DNA from: Treponema sp. | Lineage (GTDB): Bacteria > Spirochaetota > Spirochaetia > Treponematales > Treponemataceae | Assembly: GCA_017464425.1 (NCBI GenBank) | Contig: JAFUDX010000028.1 | Span: 93,827-157,826 of the forward strand | Reading direction: 5' to 3' | DNA: 64,000 nt | Part shown: piece after piece, positions 24,388 to 32,482 of the stretch | Numbering within the stretch: the stretch's first letter is position 1 | How the letters are laid out: every line of letters begins with the position of its first letter | Program-made: the position numbers and the translations under genes | The notes under the pieces: model-generated | Seen by the model: only the letters and a program-made list of their open reading frames with translations | Told to the model about the DNA's origin: nothing | Databases searched by the model: none

Positions 24388-25872
24388 ATGACGATAGAAG
24401 AAGCGTTAGGCAAGGTTATTTTACTGCCATATCAAAATAAGTGGCTGCTTGACAATGCGCCCGTGAAAGTATGGGAAAAATCACGGCGCATCGGCGCGTC
24501 CTATGTGGAAGCGTTGTATTGTGTCGTCGTTGCGATGCTGACAAAAGCGGCGGGTGGAATGAACTGCTACTATCTCTCGTACTCAAAAGAAATGACACAG
24601 CAGTTCATAAACGACTGCGCGTTTTGGGCGCGTGTGCTTGGCATCGCCATCACCGCTATGGGCGAAGTTGCCGTCAAAGACGAGGACAAGGACATCATGG
24701 TCTACCGAATCCGCTTTGATTCGGGCTTTGAGATTTGGGGCTTGCCGTCTGTACCGCGCTCTCTCCGCTCAAAGCAAGGTCATGTGGTCATTGACGAGGC
24801 GGCATTCGTGGACGACTTGGGGGAACTGCTCAAAGCGGCTATGGCTCTCTTGATGTGGGGCGGCTCGGTGTCAATTCTCTCAACCCACAACGGCGACGAC
24901 AATCCGTTCAATGTTCTCATTCAGCAGATTCATTCGGGCGACAAGGATTATTCGCTCCACCATACCACCATCACGGATGCGCTCGCCGACGGATTGTACA
25001 GGCGAATCTGCGATGTGAGAAACAGGGACTGGACGGAAGAAGGCGAAAAACAGTGGCTTGCGCAACTTGAAAAAGACTACGGCGACGCGGCGGACGAGGA
25101 ATTGTATTGCGTACCGACAAGGAGCGGGGAGCGGTATTTTCCCGCCGCGCTTGTCGCTTCCTGTGCCGTCAAGGACAAGCCCGTGTTCCGCTTTGCCGCC
25201 GACGATTCTTTTACTTTTGAAAAGGCGGAACGCCGCGAGAAACAATGCCGCAAGTGGTTCAAGGAAGTCAAGCCGATTCTGCTTTCAACGGATTTTTCCG
25301 TCTGTCTCGGCGAGGACTTCGCGCGGTCGGGCGACCTTACCGTCCTTCACTTCGACAATGAACTTTCAGACGGAAGCACGGACACGCTCTGTGTCGTGGA
25401 GCTTCGGAACATTCCGTTCGCGCAGCAATGGCAGTTCATCAAATTGTGCTGCGACACGCTCAAAGACTTCAACGGCGCGGCATTCGACAGCAGGGGAAAC
25501 GGTCAGATGATTGCGGAACTTGCCGCACAGGAATACGCTGGCTCTATTTTTCAAGTCATGCTAACACGGCAATGGTACGCGGAGAATATGCCGCGCCTCA
25601 AAACCGCCTTTGAGGACAATACGACGAACATTCCCGACGACATCTTCATAAAAGACGATTACAAGGTGGTGAGCCTTGTGCAGGGCGTTCCGCTCATAAC
25701 CGACCGCACAGGCAACAGGCGGGCAAAACGGCACGGCGACCACTGCATCGCAAAGGCGATGGCTCTGTTCGCGCACAATGAGCTTGAGGACGAGGGCTAT
25801 CAAGAGATGACTTATGAGGCGGTCGAAACGCCCAACAGATTCAGATTTTCAAAAGAGGACGACGAATGGTAG
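24388..25872 (+). CDS. Large terminase (Mu gp28-like)
   Basis: A 494-residue DNA-packaging motor. The ATPase has the Mu-type deviant Walker A (WEKSRRIGAS, about residues 30-39) and Walker B (HVVIDEAAF). The C-terminal RNase H-like nuclease has acidic residues in STDFSVC and AFDSRGNGQMI. It overlaps the portal gene start by seven bases. Confidence 0.93.
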   Translation: MTIEEALGKVILLPYQNKWLLDNAPVKVWEKSRRIGASYVEALYCVVVAMLTKAAGGMNCYYLSYSKEMTQQFINDCAFWARVLGIAITAMGEVAVKDEDKDIMVYRIRFDSGFEIWGLPSVPRSLRSKQGHVVIDEAAFVDDLGELLKAAMALLMWGGSVSILSTHNGDDNPFNVLIQQIHSGDKDYSLHHTTITDALADGLYRRICDVRNRDWTEEGEKQWLAQLEKDYGDAADEELYCVPTRSGERYFPAALVASCAVKDKPVFRFAADDSFTFEKAERREKQCRKWFKEVKPILLSTDFSVCLGEDFARSGDLTVLHFDNELSDGSTDTLCVVELRNIPFAQQWQFIKLCCDTLKDFNGAAFDSRGNGQMIAELAAQEYAGSIFQVMLTRQWYAENMPRLKTAFEDNTTNIPDDIFIKDDYKVVSLVQGVPLITDRTGNRRAKRHGDHCIAKAMALFAHNELEDEGYQEMTYEAVETPNRFRFSKEDDEW

Positions 25873-27443
25873 ACGAAAAAGAGACCAAAGAAGAAAAGAA
25901 GCAGGGCAAGAAAAATCTCGGCAGTGAACAGGCATTCGCCGTCACCTACACGAACAGAACTCCGTGGGCGGACTTCTCTATTCTCAACCGACTGTCGCCC
26001 GAAAAACTGGCTTCAATTCTGCGCGATGTGCGTTCGGGCGAATGCCCCGCAGAATACTTGGAACTCGCACAGGACATGGAGATGCGCGACCTTCACTACC
26101 GCTCCGTGCTTTCCACGAGGAAAGACGCGGTCTGCGGGCTTGAAATCAAGGTCGAGCCAGCAAGCGAGGACAAGCGTGATATTGAGCTCGCGAAGGCGGT
26201 CGAGAGCGACATCATTCAGAACCGCTCCGCGCGTTTCGTTCCGCTCGTTCGCGACATGCTTGACGCGCTCGCAAAGGGCTTCTCCGCGATTGAAATCTTG
26301 TGGAACACAGGCGGGAAGACTTGGAAGCCGCAGGAATACCGATGGCGCGACCCGCGTTGGTTTCAGTACGACAAGGAAACGGGGCGGACGCTCATGCTCC
26401 GTGACGAGCTGACGAGCGAGCTTCACCCGCTCATGTCGAACAAGTTCATTATCCACGAGCCGCATTTGATAAGCGGAACGCAGATTGCGGGCGGGCTTGC
26501 GCTCCCCGCGCTGTTTTATTTCATGCTCAAAAGCTACGATGTCACGAGCTGGGCGGCGTTCATCGACCGCTACGGCTTCCCCATCCGCTTGGGAAAATAC
26601 AGCCGAAAGGCTACGAAGGACGACATCAGCACGCTCCGCCGCGCTGTCGCCTCTATCGGAGCGGACTTCGGAGCGGTCATTCCCGAAGGAGCGACAATCG
26701 AGATAATCGAGTCCAAGACTTCAAGCGAGAACAGCGAAGCCTATCAGAAAATGGCGACTTGGATTGACAAGCAGATTTCAAAGCTCGTACTCGGTCAGAC
26801 GATGACGACTGACGACGGCTCTAGCCGTGCGCAGGGCGAAGTCCACGAGGAAGTGCGGCAAGACATAGCGAACGCGGACTCAATCGCGGTCGCCGACACG
26901 CTCAACTCTTGCCTTGTCGTTCCGTACATCAACCTCAATTTCGGCGAACAGGAACGCTACCCCGAAATCGTGCTGTACAAGCCCGACGAGCAGAACATTG
27001 AGCAAGTCGTCAGCGCGATTGAGAAACTCGCGCCGCACGGTCTGACCGTCAAGGCGGACGAAATCCGCTCAATGCTCGGACTCTCAAAGCCAGAGGACGG
27101 CGACGAGACCATAGGCGGAAGACTGCCGACCGCCGACTTTGGTGATGACGGCGGAACGGAGCAAAACGCGACGGAACTCAACGCCGCATCAGCGCGGGCA
27201 AAATCAGAGGGCGGCGGAATCGTCGCCGACATCGAAGCCGACTATTCGGGCGACCTCGTGCCGATAAGCGACGAGATTGCGGAAGTCTTGGAAAAGGCGG
27301 CGGACAAGGCGACCGACTTCAATTCGTTCAAGGCGGAACTGGAGCGGCTTTCCGCCGAATGGTCGCCCGACAAAATCGCGGAACTTATGGCGGTCGCGTT
27401 CTTCTCCGCAAGATCCAAAGGCGACAGCAAGTTTGAGGGGTAA
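25866..27443 (+). CDS. Portal protein (DUF935, Mu gp29)
   Basis: A 525-residue DUF935 portal protein that forms the dodecameric head vertex. Family segments are the N-terminal RTPWADFSILNRLSPEKLA, the EWR-type YRWRDPRWFQYD block and FGEQERYPEI near the end. The C-terminal 100 residues are charged and variable, as usual. Confidence 0.93.
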   Translation: MVDEKETKEEKKQGKKNLGSEQAFAVTYTNRTPWADFSILNRLSPEKLASILRDVRSGECPAEYLELAQDMEMRDLHYRSVLSTRKDAVCGLEIKVEPASEDKRDIELAKAVESDIIQNRSARFVPLVRDMLDALAKGFSAIEILWNTGGKTWKPQEYRWRDPRWFQYDKETGRTLMLRDELTSELHPLMSNKFIIHEPHLISGTQIAGGLALPALFYFMLKSYDVTSWAAFIDRYGFPIRLGKYSRKATKDDISTLRRAVASIGADFGAVIPEGATIEIIESKTSSENSEAYQKMATWIDKQISKLVLGQTMTTDDGSSRAQGEVHEEVRQDIANADSIAVADTLNSCLVVPYINLNFGEQERYPEIVLYKPDEQNIEQVVSAIEKLAPHGLTVKADEIRSMLGLSKPEDGDETIGGRLPTADFGDDGGTEQNATELNAASARAKSEGGGIVADIEADYSGDLVPISDEIAEVLEKAADKATDFNSFKAELERLSAEWSPDKIAELMAVAFFSARSKGDSKFEG

Positions 27444-27446
27444 AGT

Positions 27447-27629
27447 ATGAAATCAAAATTCAATGAAAAATGCGATACGAATTGTGCAGTCCATAAACTA
27501 GTAACGCACAATGCCTGTCTGTTTTGCAAGGCTCTTCGCAATTCACCATATCATGCGGAAGCCGTGAAAGATATGTCCGACGATGACATTTTGACTATGC
27601 AAAAGGAAATTGAAAAAGAAAAGGTGTAG
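27447..27629 (+). CDS. Small Cys-rich phage protein (60 aa)
   Basis: A 60-residue protein with four Cys in a C-x3-C...C-x2-C pattern (CDTNC then CLFC) and a His between them, suggesting a zinc knuckle. It lies three bases after the portal gene. Not part of the Mu set; function unknown. Confidence 0.6.
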   Translation: MKSKFNEKCDTNCAVHKLVTHNACLFCKALRNSPYHAEAVKDMSDDDILTMQKEIEKEKV

Positions 27630-27632
27630 AAA

Positions 27633-27818
27633 ATGACAGAAAAAGAAAAGGGAATCATCGAAAAACTCACACACCCGCTCTACACGGTCGAATTTCTTGA
27701 AGAATGGATAAACAGGAACGACAGCGTTTTTGTAAACGCGCCCGCCGCCCTGCAAGCATGTGAGGCAAAAGGTTTTTATGCGGCGGTCAAACTGATGGCT
27801 AAAACGGAGAGCAAATAG
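27633..27818 (+). CDS. Small phage protein (61 aa)
   Basis: A 61-residue protein of mixed helix (EKGIIEKLTHPLYTVEFLEE) with no known family to me. Its stop shares bases with the GTG start of the F-like gene, so it is coupled to head genes. Confidence 0.6.
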   Translation: MTEKEKGIIEKLTHPLYTVEFLEEWINRNDSVFVNAPAALQACEAKGFYAAVKLMAKTESK

Positions 27819-29119
27819 TGGCAGACAAACTCATTCCGAAACAGGCTCTCGATTACATCAAAAACAAAAAGCTGCACCCTGCTTTCTCATACAAAGATGT
27901 GTGGAACGAGGAACACGCGACCGCGTTCACGGTGGCAAAGGCAATGCAGCTCGATGTGCTTTCTGACATAAAAACAGCCGTTGAAAAAGCGATAGAGAAC
28001 GGCACGACTTTCGAGCAGTTCAAGAAGGACTTAAAGCCCACGCTCATTCAGAAAGGATGGTGGGGAAAACGCGAGATGACAGACCCGCTCACGGGTGAGA
28101 CCGTAAACGCGCAGCTCGGAAGCGACCGCCGACTTCGCACGATTTACAGCACGAACCTTCGGAGCGCATACCAAAAAGGGCAGTACGACCGCACGATGGC
28201 AAGCGAGGCTCACCCCTATCTGATGTACAGAATCGGAGCGAGCGTCCACCACCGCGAGCAGCACTTGAAGTGGAACAATCTCATTTTGCCCAAAGATGAC
28301 CCACTGTGGAACTCAATCTTTCCGCCGAACGGCTACGGATGCAAGTGCTACACGGTCGCCGTCACGGAAGCGAGAAAACAGAAATACGAGCAGAGCGGAG
28401 TGCCGTACTATGACAATTGGGAACACAAAACCGTGCGACAACCCGCGCAAACCACCGCCCCGCGTATGACATACGATGTATATGAGAATGTCCGCAAGGG
28501 AATCGTCGAGCGCATACCAAAGGGAATAACGCCTGGCTTCAACTGGAATCAAGGAAAAGCCGACCGCGTGTTCTCTTCCGCACAGGCTCTCGCCAAAAAG
28601 TTCACCGTCAGTATGAACGACAGCAATTCTGAATTCTTGAAATCCATTGCGGGAGACAGGATTTTTAGGGCGAACTTTCAAGGCTTCGTCGATAAGAGTT
28701 TCAACGGAACGCACAAAGGTCACGAAATCACGGCGGCGGGATTCTTGGATAACGCGGTGGTTCAGTGGCTTAGGAAAAATGTCGGGATTGATGTCGGAAC
28801 AAACACCGTCATCGGCTTGGAATCACGGCTCATAAAAGGGATAAAGGCGACAAGACACGGCATTCAGAAAACCGATGCGGAAATCCTGCTTGATACCATG
28901 CTGAATGGTAAGGTCTACTGGCTCAACGATGGCAACGGAAACAGAATAAAGGACGGGCTTCTGTACCTGTTCCCCGTAAACGAAAACGAGTGGTTCAGAA
29001 TAGCCGTGCGCCCGCAGACCATTGTAAGTGGCATAGCCGCACCGTTCATCCGCTCGGTCGGCTATCTGCCGAACGCCACTGTGGAAGATATGATGAAGTG
29101 GCTAATAGAAATAAAATAA
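27818..29119 (+). CDS. Head morphogenesis protein (Mu gp30 / F-like)
   Basis: A 433-residue protein of the Mu F family (gp30), needed for head assembly. The family Zn-like block is present: HHREQHLKWN, then PPNGYGCKCYTV. The C-terminal 130 residues form an extra domain (from about DRIFRANFQGF to the end) resembling the PBECR-type nuclease-like tails found on such proteins; that part is less certain. Start is GTG at 27818, overlapping the previous stop. It is the last head gene of the right arm; G, I and T genes, which follow in Mu, lie in the left arm here. Confidence 0.88.
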   Translation: MADKLIPKQALDYIKNKKLHPAFSYKDVWNEEHATAFTVAKAMQLDVLSDIKTAVEKAIENGTTFEQFKKDLKPTLIQKGWWGKREMTDPLTGETVNAQLGSDRRLRTIYSTNLRSAYQKGQYDRTMASEAHPYLMYRIGASVHHREQHLKWNNLILPKDDPLWNSIFPPNGYGCKCYTVAVTEARKQKYEQSGVPYYDNWEHKTVRQPAQTTAPRMTYDVYENVRKGIVERIPKGITPGFNWNQGKADRVFSSAQALAKKFTVSMNDSNSEFLKSIAGDRIFRANFQGFVDKSFNGTHKGHEITAAGFLDNAVVQWLRKNVGIDVGTNTVIGLESRLIKGIKATRHGIQKTDAEILLDTMLNGKVYWLNDGNGNRIKDGLLYLFPVNENEWFRIAVRPQTIVSGIAAPFIRSVGYLPNATVEDMMKWLIEIK

Positions 29120-29231
29120 GGCTCGCACAGGGACACGACCGCGATGGCTGACAGCCCGCTGACACCGCAATATGAACAAGCCTTATGATTCGATAATAAC
29201 TCGCTCCGCACTGGAAGTCAAGCCGAGTTTT

Positions 29232-29266
29232 AACCGCCGTTAAACCACAACGGCGGTTTTCTTTTT
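29232..29266 (+). terminator. Intrinsic terminator after the right-arm head genes
   Basis: AACCGCCGTT and AACGGCGGTT form a perfect 10-bp stem with a seven-base loop, followed by TTCTTTTTC. It ends the rightward late transcript after the F-like gene. The 390-base gap 29120-29510 holds this terminator and the tRNA-like sequence; I see no further gene in it. Confidence 0.85.
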
Positions 29267-29360
29267 CTATACTTCCTTCATACGCTTTCATCAGACAGCG
29301 GGCATGGCGGCAAGCCCCCACCGCGAACCGCCGTGTCCGCTCTTTTGATGTTAAGGGTTT

Positions 29361-29475
29361 TGAGTTGGATGACACGAGAAGTGTCGGCAAGGGGTTTGCT
29401 TGCCGCCGTTTTTGAATTCGGTGCACAGGGTTCAACTGTAAATCGGCTATGGTGGTTCAAATCCATCCCAACTCA
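29361..29475 (+). ncRNA. tRNA-like sequence with 8+5 bp acceptor/T helix
   Basis: TGAGTTGG (29361-29368) pairs perfectly with CCAACTCA (29468-29475), and directly inside is a T-arm: GGTGG TTCAAAT CCATC. Eight plus five pairs is the pattern of bacterial tRNA-Sec. A GACAC/GTGTC hairpin follows the 5' acceptor strand. The middle (about 70 bases, three small hairpins) is too long for a normal tRNA and no loop shows a proper T33 plus anticodon. It may be a decayed or unusual tRNA, or an unrelated RNA with a tRNA-like end. Confidence 0.45.
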
Positions 29476-29510
29476 TAAAAACACCCGCGAAAGCGGAAGG
29501 AGGTGTGCCG

Positions 29511-29726
29511 ATGAACAAATGGCTTAAAGGCTTCGTCAGTTTTTGGCTTTGGATTGCGGTGATTCTCGTGTCATTTATGATGCTCGTCGTCTCCGTGGTC
29601 GCAAGCCCGATTCCGACGGTCGCCGTCACGATTTTTGCCGTGGTGATTTTCGGGCTTTCCATCGCAGTTCCGATTATCAACCCTGCAATCTTCACGAAGC
29701 AGACCACAACGGCGACAGGCACTTAA
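29511..29726 (+). CDS. Small two-helix membrane protein
   Basis: A 71-residue protein with two membrane segments (about 9-31 and 36-57). ATG at 29511 is preceded by GGAAGGAGG, one of the best ribosome sites in the prophage. It lies in the accessory right end. Could be a second holin or an accessory membrane protein; no family known to me. Confidence 0.65.
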   Translation: MNKWLKGFVSFWLWIAVILVSFMMLVVSVVASPIPTVAVTIFAVVIFGLSIAVPIINPAIFTKQTTTATGT

Positions 29727-29824
29727 CGCGCCCGCGCCTTGCGATGAGAACTTGTGCATTTTGGCGGCGAGGACGATTCAGCCGAGCCGCCATTTCTTAC
29801 GAGCGGAAAAAAGGAGCGCAACGA

Positions 29825-30193
29825 ATGAAAGTGTATATTGCGGGGAAAGTGACGGGGCTTGATAAAACAACCGTCCTCTCAAAATTCTACGAAAGCGGAA
29901 AACAACTCAAAAAAAAAGGACACGCCGTAATGTCCCCAGCCGTTCTCGTCTTGAACGAGGGCTTTGAGCATGAGGACTATATGCACATCTGCTACGCGAT
30001 GATTGATGTGTGCAATGCGGTCTGCATGCAGAAAGACTGGCAGAATTCAATAGGCGCGAGAATGGAACTGCAATATGCGGCAGACCACAGGAAAAAAATC
30101 ATATACGAGGATTTCAGCACGAAAGAAAGCGGCTTCCCGATTGACAGGAACGGCTGGCTCGAAGAAAGCCGATGTATACAACGGCGGGGCTAA
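29825..30193 (+). CDS. DUF4406 protein (deoxyribosyltransferase-like fold)
   Basis: A 122-residue protein with the DUF4406 start MKVYIAGKVTGL and the MSPAVLVLNEG and SIGARMELQYA blocks. The family resembles nucleoside 2-deoxyribosyltransferases and is common in phages; catalysis is not shown. ATG at 29825 has AAAAAAGGAGCGCAACGA before it. Confidence 0.8.
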   Translation: MKVYIAGKVTGLDKTTVLSKFYESGKQLKKKGHAVMSPAVLVLNEGFEHEDYMHICYAMIDVCNAVCMQKDWQNSIGARMELQYAADHRKKIIYEDFSTKESGFPIDRNGWLEESRCIQRRG

Positions 30194-30223
30194 CGGCTGA
30201 ATGAAAAAGGACTGGTGAAGCGT

Positions 30224-30440
30224 ATGAAAAAACAATACAAATGCGAAATTTGCAAGAGAGCAATATCGTCTGGATTCCAACTTGACCCCGACGAGCAAAT
30301 TCCCGAAATCAAACGACTGTACTTTTTGTAAGCGCAACAAAGTTTGCCCAAATGCACATCCGCCCAAACACGATGACAGATATAATTCTTGCCCAATCAG
30401 AAAAAAGGAGCGGGAAACGCACGGAATCGGGGGATGTTGA
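30224..30440 (+). pseudogene. Com-like zinc-finger gene interrupted by a frameshift
   Basis: ATG at 30224 opens MKKQYKCEICKRAISSG and continues to PEIKRLYFL, stop at 30331. In the +1 frame the sequence continues as CTFCKRNKVCPNAH to a stop at 30438-30440. Joined near 30312-30318 the product is about 72 residues with CEIC and CTFC pairs, the layout of Mu Com (CxxC, then EIKCPRC). It lies beside a gene in the mom position. Either a one-base error or mutation, or programmed frameshifting, would explain it. Similarity to Com is by pattern only. Confidence 0.5.
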
Positions 30441-30441
30441 G

Positions 30442-30513
30442 ATGACTGATTCTGTAGTTTTTATTATCTGCATGACAATCGTGCTTGTCGTAATGCTGAC
30501 GCACTCGGAGTGA
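30442..30513 (+). CDS. Tiny membrane peptide (23 aa)
   Basis: ATG at 30442 (one base after the Com-like stop) opens a 23-residue peptide that is a single membrane helix (SVVFIICMTIVLVVML). Its stop is three bases before the next start, and GGAG of the next ribosome site lies in its last codons. Coupling supports it; function is unknown. Confidence 0.4.
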   Translation: MTDSVVFIICMTIVLVVMLTHSE

Positions 30514-30516
30514 AAA

Positions 30517-30849
30517 ATGAAACGCAGTCCGACACAAGCAGAGTGGGTGCGGCGATTCGGCAAGCCCGCGCTCATTCTGCCAATCACAGGCTACTGGCTC
30601 AACAAAATATGGGTCGGTGAGAAGAAGGAAGAATACCGCGAGGACAAACCGTATTATCAGCGTCTGCTAAAAAAATACAAGGATTTCCCGACTTTCACGG
30701 TCGGCTATCGGGCGGGCTACAGACTAGATTCTCCGATGGCGGTCTGTCTCTGCACATTGAGAAAAGGAGAAGGACTTGAAGAATGGGGAGCAGAAAAAGG
30801 CAAGCGGTATTTCATTTTTTGCATTCTGAAAGTCTATGATTTTGAGTGA
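30517..30849 (+). CDS. ASCH-domain-like protein
   Basis: A 110-residue protein. Residues 28-44 (WLNKIWVGEKKEEYRED) show the ASCH (PUA-like) family pattern G-x-K-x2-E-x-R, and the end is beta-rich (YFIFCILKVYDF). ASCH proteins bind or act on RNA/nucleotides. It occupies the mom position behind a Com-like gene, which makes a link to nucleic-acid modification tempting but unproven. Confidence 0.6.
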   Translation: MKRSPTQAEWVRRFGKPALILPITGYWLNKIWVGEKKEEYREDKPYYQRLLKKYKDFPTFTVGYRAGYRLDSPMAVCLCTLRKGEGLEEWGAEKGKRYFIFCILKVYDFE

Positions 30850-30857
30850 TTGTAACC

Positions 30858-30885
30858 TCAAATTCCCACACGATGGGGAATTTGA
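30858..30885. promoter_or_regulatory. Palindrome copy 3 (at the right end of the prophage)
   Basis: TCAAATTCCC and GGGAATTTGA flank ACACGATG; the 10-bp arms are identical to those of the site at 18191-18218. It lies nine bases after the last phage gene and before the terminal repeats. Confidence 0.7.
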
Positions 30886-31038
30886 CCGCTCTTTGACATA
30901 AAAAATGCTTTTTTCCCGCTCGGATTTATCACACATTATGCAAAGGCTTTACACAATATTCCCGATAAAAACCGCTTTTTCCCGAAAAATCCCGTCTTTT
31001 CGCTTCCAAAACTCTATATTATCTATGCTTTTATCACA
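30886..31038. repeat. Putative right terminus with transposase-binding repeats
   Basis: An AT-rich stretch without genes holds two similar direct repeats: ATAAAAAATGC plus TTTTTTCCCG (30898-30918) and GATAAAAACCGC plus TTTTTCCCG (30964-30984), with weaker copies at 30984-31003 and 31016-31038. Repeated blocks at the ends of transposable phages are transposase binding sites. Phage-type termini end in CA; the last candidate before host coding sequence is 31037-31038. The matching left end is outside the window. Confidence 0.45.
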
Positions 31039-32482
31039 AAGACAAACAGAACTGGTTCCGCAGCAAGAGCAAGGCGAGGACGTAGACCGCCATGCCGACA
31101 AGGCCAGAGCAAGCCAGCTGAAGCACAATCCCCATGTCAGTTTTCAAAAGAAAATACACGGCAACCGACATAAGTGCGCTCGCAAGCACACACTGAGCAG
31201 CATGAGGAAGAATCTTTTTGAATGCGAATATCCTTCTCGCGCACACAATCTGAAAAACCGTTACGGAACTTTCCGCGCACACCGTTGCAATTCCCGCACC
31301 GAGCGCACCTTTACTCGGAATCAGCACAAGATTGAGCGCGAAATTAATCACCGCTCCCAGAATCACCGAAATCAGCGTCAGACGCTCCCTGCCCAAAGGC
31401 ATGAAAATCTGAATTCCGATAAGCCCGCTCAGGGAAATCGCGATGATAATCGGGTTCATAATTCTCATTGTTGGAATTGCAAGCTCATATCTCGCGCCGC
31501 TTAAAAGCAAAATGACAGGACGCGCTACAAGGCTTAATCCCACAGCACACGGAAAAGCAAGCAAAATCACCGCGTTCAATGCCTTTGCGGACAGCACGGA
31601 AAAATGCTCCTCGTCATGCTTGGAGACATAAAATGACAGCCTCGGCAGAAGAACCGTCACGGCAGCCGTAATGACAGAAACGACAATTTTATTTACCCTT
31701 GTCGCCGCCGCGTAGAAACCGACCTGCTCATCCCCGCTGATGAGACCGAGCATCGTGGTATCAAGCGCCGTATAAATGCTGACCGCGACGCTCATCGCAA
31801 ACAGCGTGAAAATCGGCTTGATATGTTTTTTGAGTTCTTTCTGAACACATTCGCCGAATGAAACATATTTCCATGCATGAATAAAATTACAGATATTCGA
31901 CCCGACAGAAGAGATGACACCGATCGCCGCATATTTAAGATAATCATCGCGAGTGCGAATAAACACGAACATGAGAACAACACTTATAATCTGAAAAATA
32001 ATTGAACGAGCAGTAATATAAGCGAATTCTTCCAGGGCCGTATAAAGCCATTCAACTCCAAGCGTGACAAAAAGAATCGATGCGCCGCATACGGCAAGAA
32101 GTCTCCTGTATTCGGAAAACCTCGGGACAATCAAAAGCGACAGGAAAAGCAGGATATATGCGGCAATGGTCGAAATGATGTTTATCGAGAGGATTTCTTT
32201 GACGAACTTTGTCAGTTGCATCTTGTCGTCACGGACTTTCGCCGCCTCCCGCACACCGTAAGTAGAAATACCGAGAGCCGCTATCATAGAGAAATAGCTG
32301 ACGATTGAATGCGCGAAGTTGATTTTTCCGATTCCTGAAGGCTCAAGCACCCGTGAGACATACGGAAATGTTATCAGCGGGAAAATCAGCCCCATGACAG
32401 TTTTTGTCATGTTCAGTGCCGCATTTTTCCTAAGGGATTTCTGTGCAGTCATGATTTCCTTACCCCGCCCGCTCATACCCAA
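31034..32482 (-). CDS. Wzx-type oligosaccharide flippase (MOP superfamily)
   Basis: A 482-residue membrane protein with about 12 to 14 helices and the flippase start MTKTVMGLIFPLITFPYVSRVL. It would flip lipid-linked sugars for surface polysaccharide. The stop (TGA) is at 31036-31034, inside the proposed prophage end, so the last codons may come from phage DNA and the natural C-terminus may be cut off. It overlaps the small gene upstream by 23 bases. Confidence 0.85.
   Translation of the reverse strand: MGMSGRGKEIMTAQKSLRKNAALNMTKTVMGLIFPLITFPYVSRVLEPSGIGKINFAHSIVSYFSMIAALGISTYGVREAAKVRDDKMQLTKFVKEILSINIISTIAAYILLFLSLLIVPRFSEYRRLLAVCGASILFVTLGVEWLYTALEEFAYITARSIIFQIISVVLMFVFIRTRDDYLKYAAIGVISSVGSNICNFIHAWKYVSFGECVQKELKKHIKPIFTLFAMSVAVSIYTALDTTMLGLISGDEQVGFYAAATRVNKIVVSVITAAVTVLLPRLSFYVSKHDEEHFSVLSAKALNAVILLAFPCAVGLSLVARPVILLLSGARYELAIPTMRIMNPIIIAISLSGLIGIQIFMPLGRERLTLISVILGAVINFALNLVLIPSKGALGAGIATVCAESSVTVFQIVCARRIFAFKKILPHAAQCVLASALMSVAVYFLLKTDMGIVLQLACSGLVGMAVYVLALLLLRNQFCLSL

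Larger units (their letters stand above)
1..31038. mobile_element. Mu-like transposable prophage (left end outside window)
   Basis: A nearly complete set of phage Mu homologues is present: Ner, MuA, MuB, GemA, Mor, protease/scaffold, major head protein, contractile tail from sheath to baseplate, lysis genes, gp25 to gp30. The left edge cuts through the baseplate J gene, so tail-fibre genes and the left terminus lie outside. The right terminus is placed near 31038 because phage genes stop at 30849, repeats typical of transposase-binding ends follow, and a host flippase gene begins at once; the last CA before host sequence is at 31037-31038. The exact end is an inference. The sequence looks richer in GC than the host part of the window. 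Confidence 0.9.

Noticed and set aside
29278..29466. Minus-strand frames over the tRNA-like region
   Set aside because: Typical false frames over structured RNA; no ribosome site and no family.
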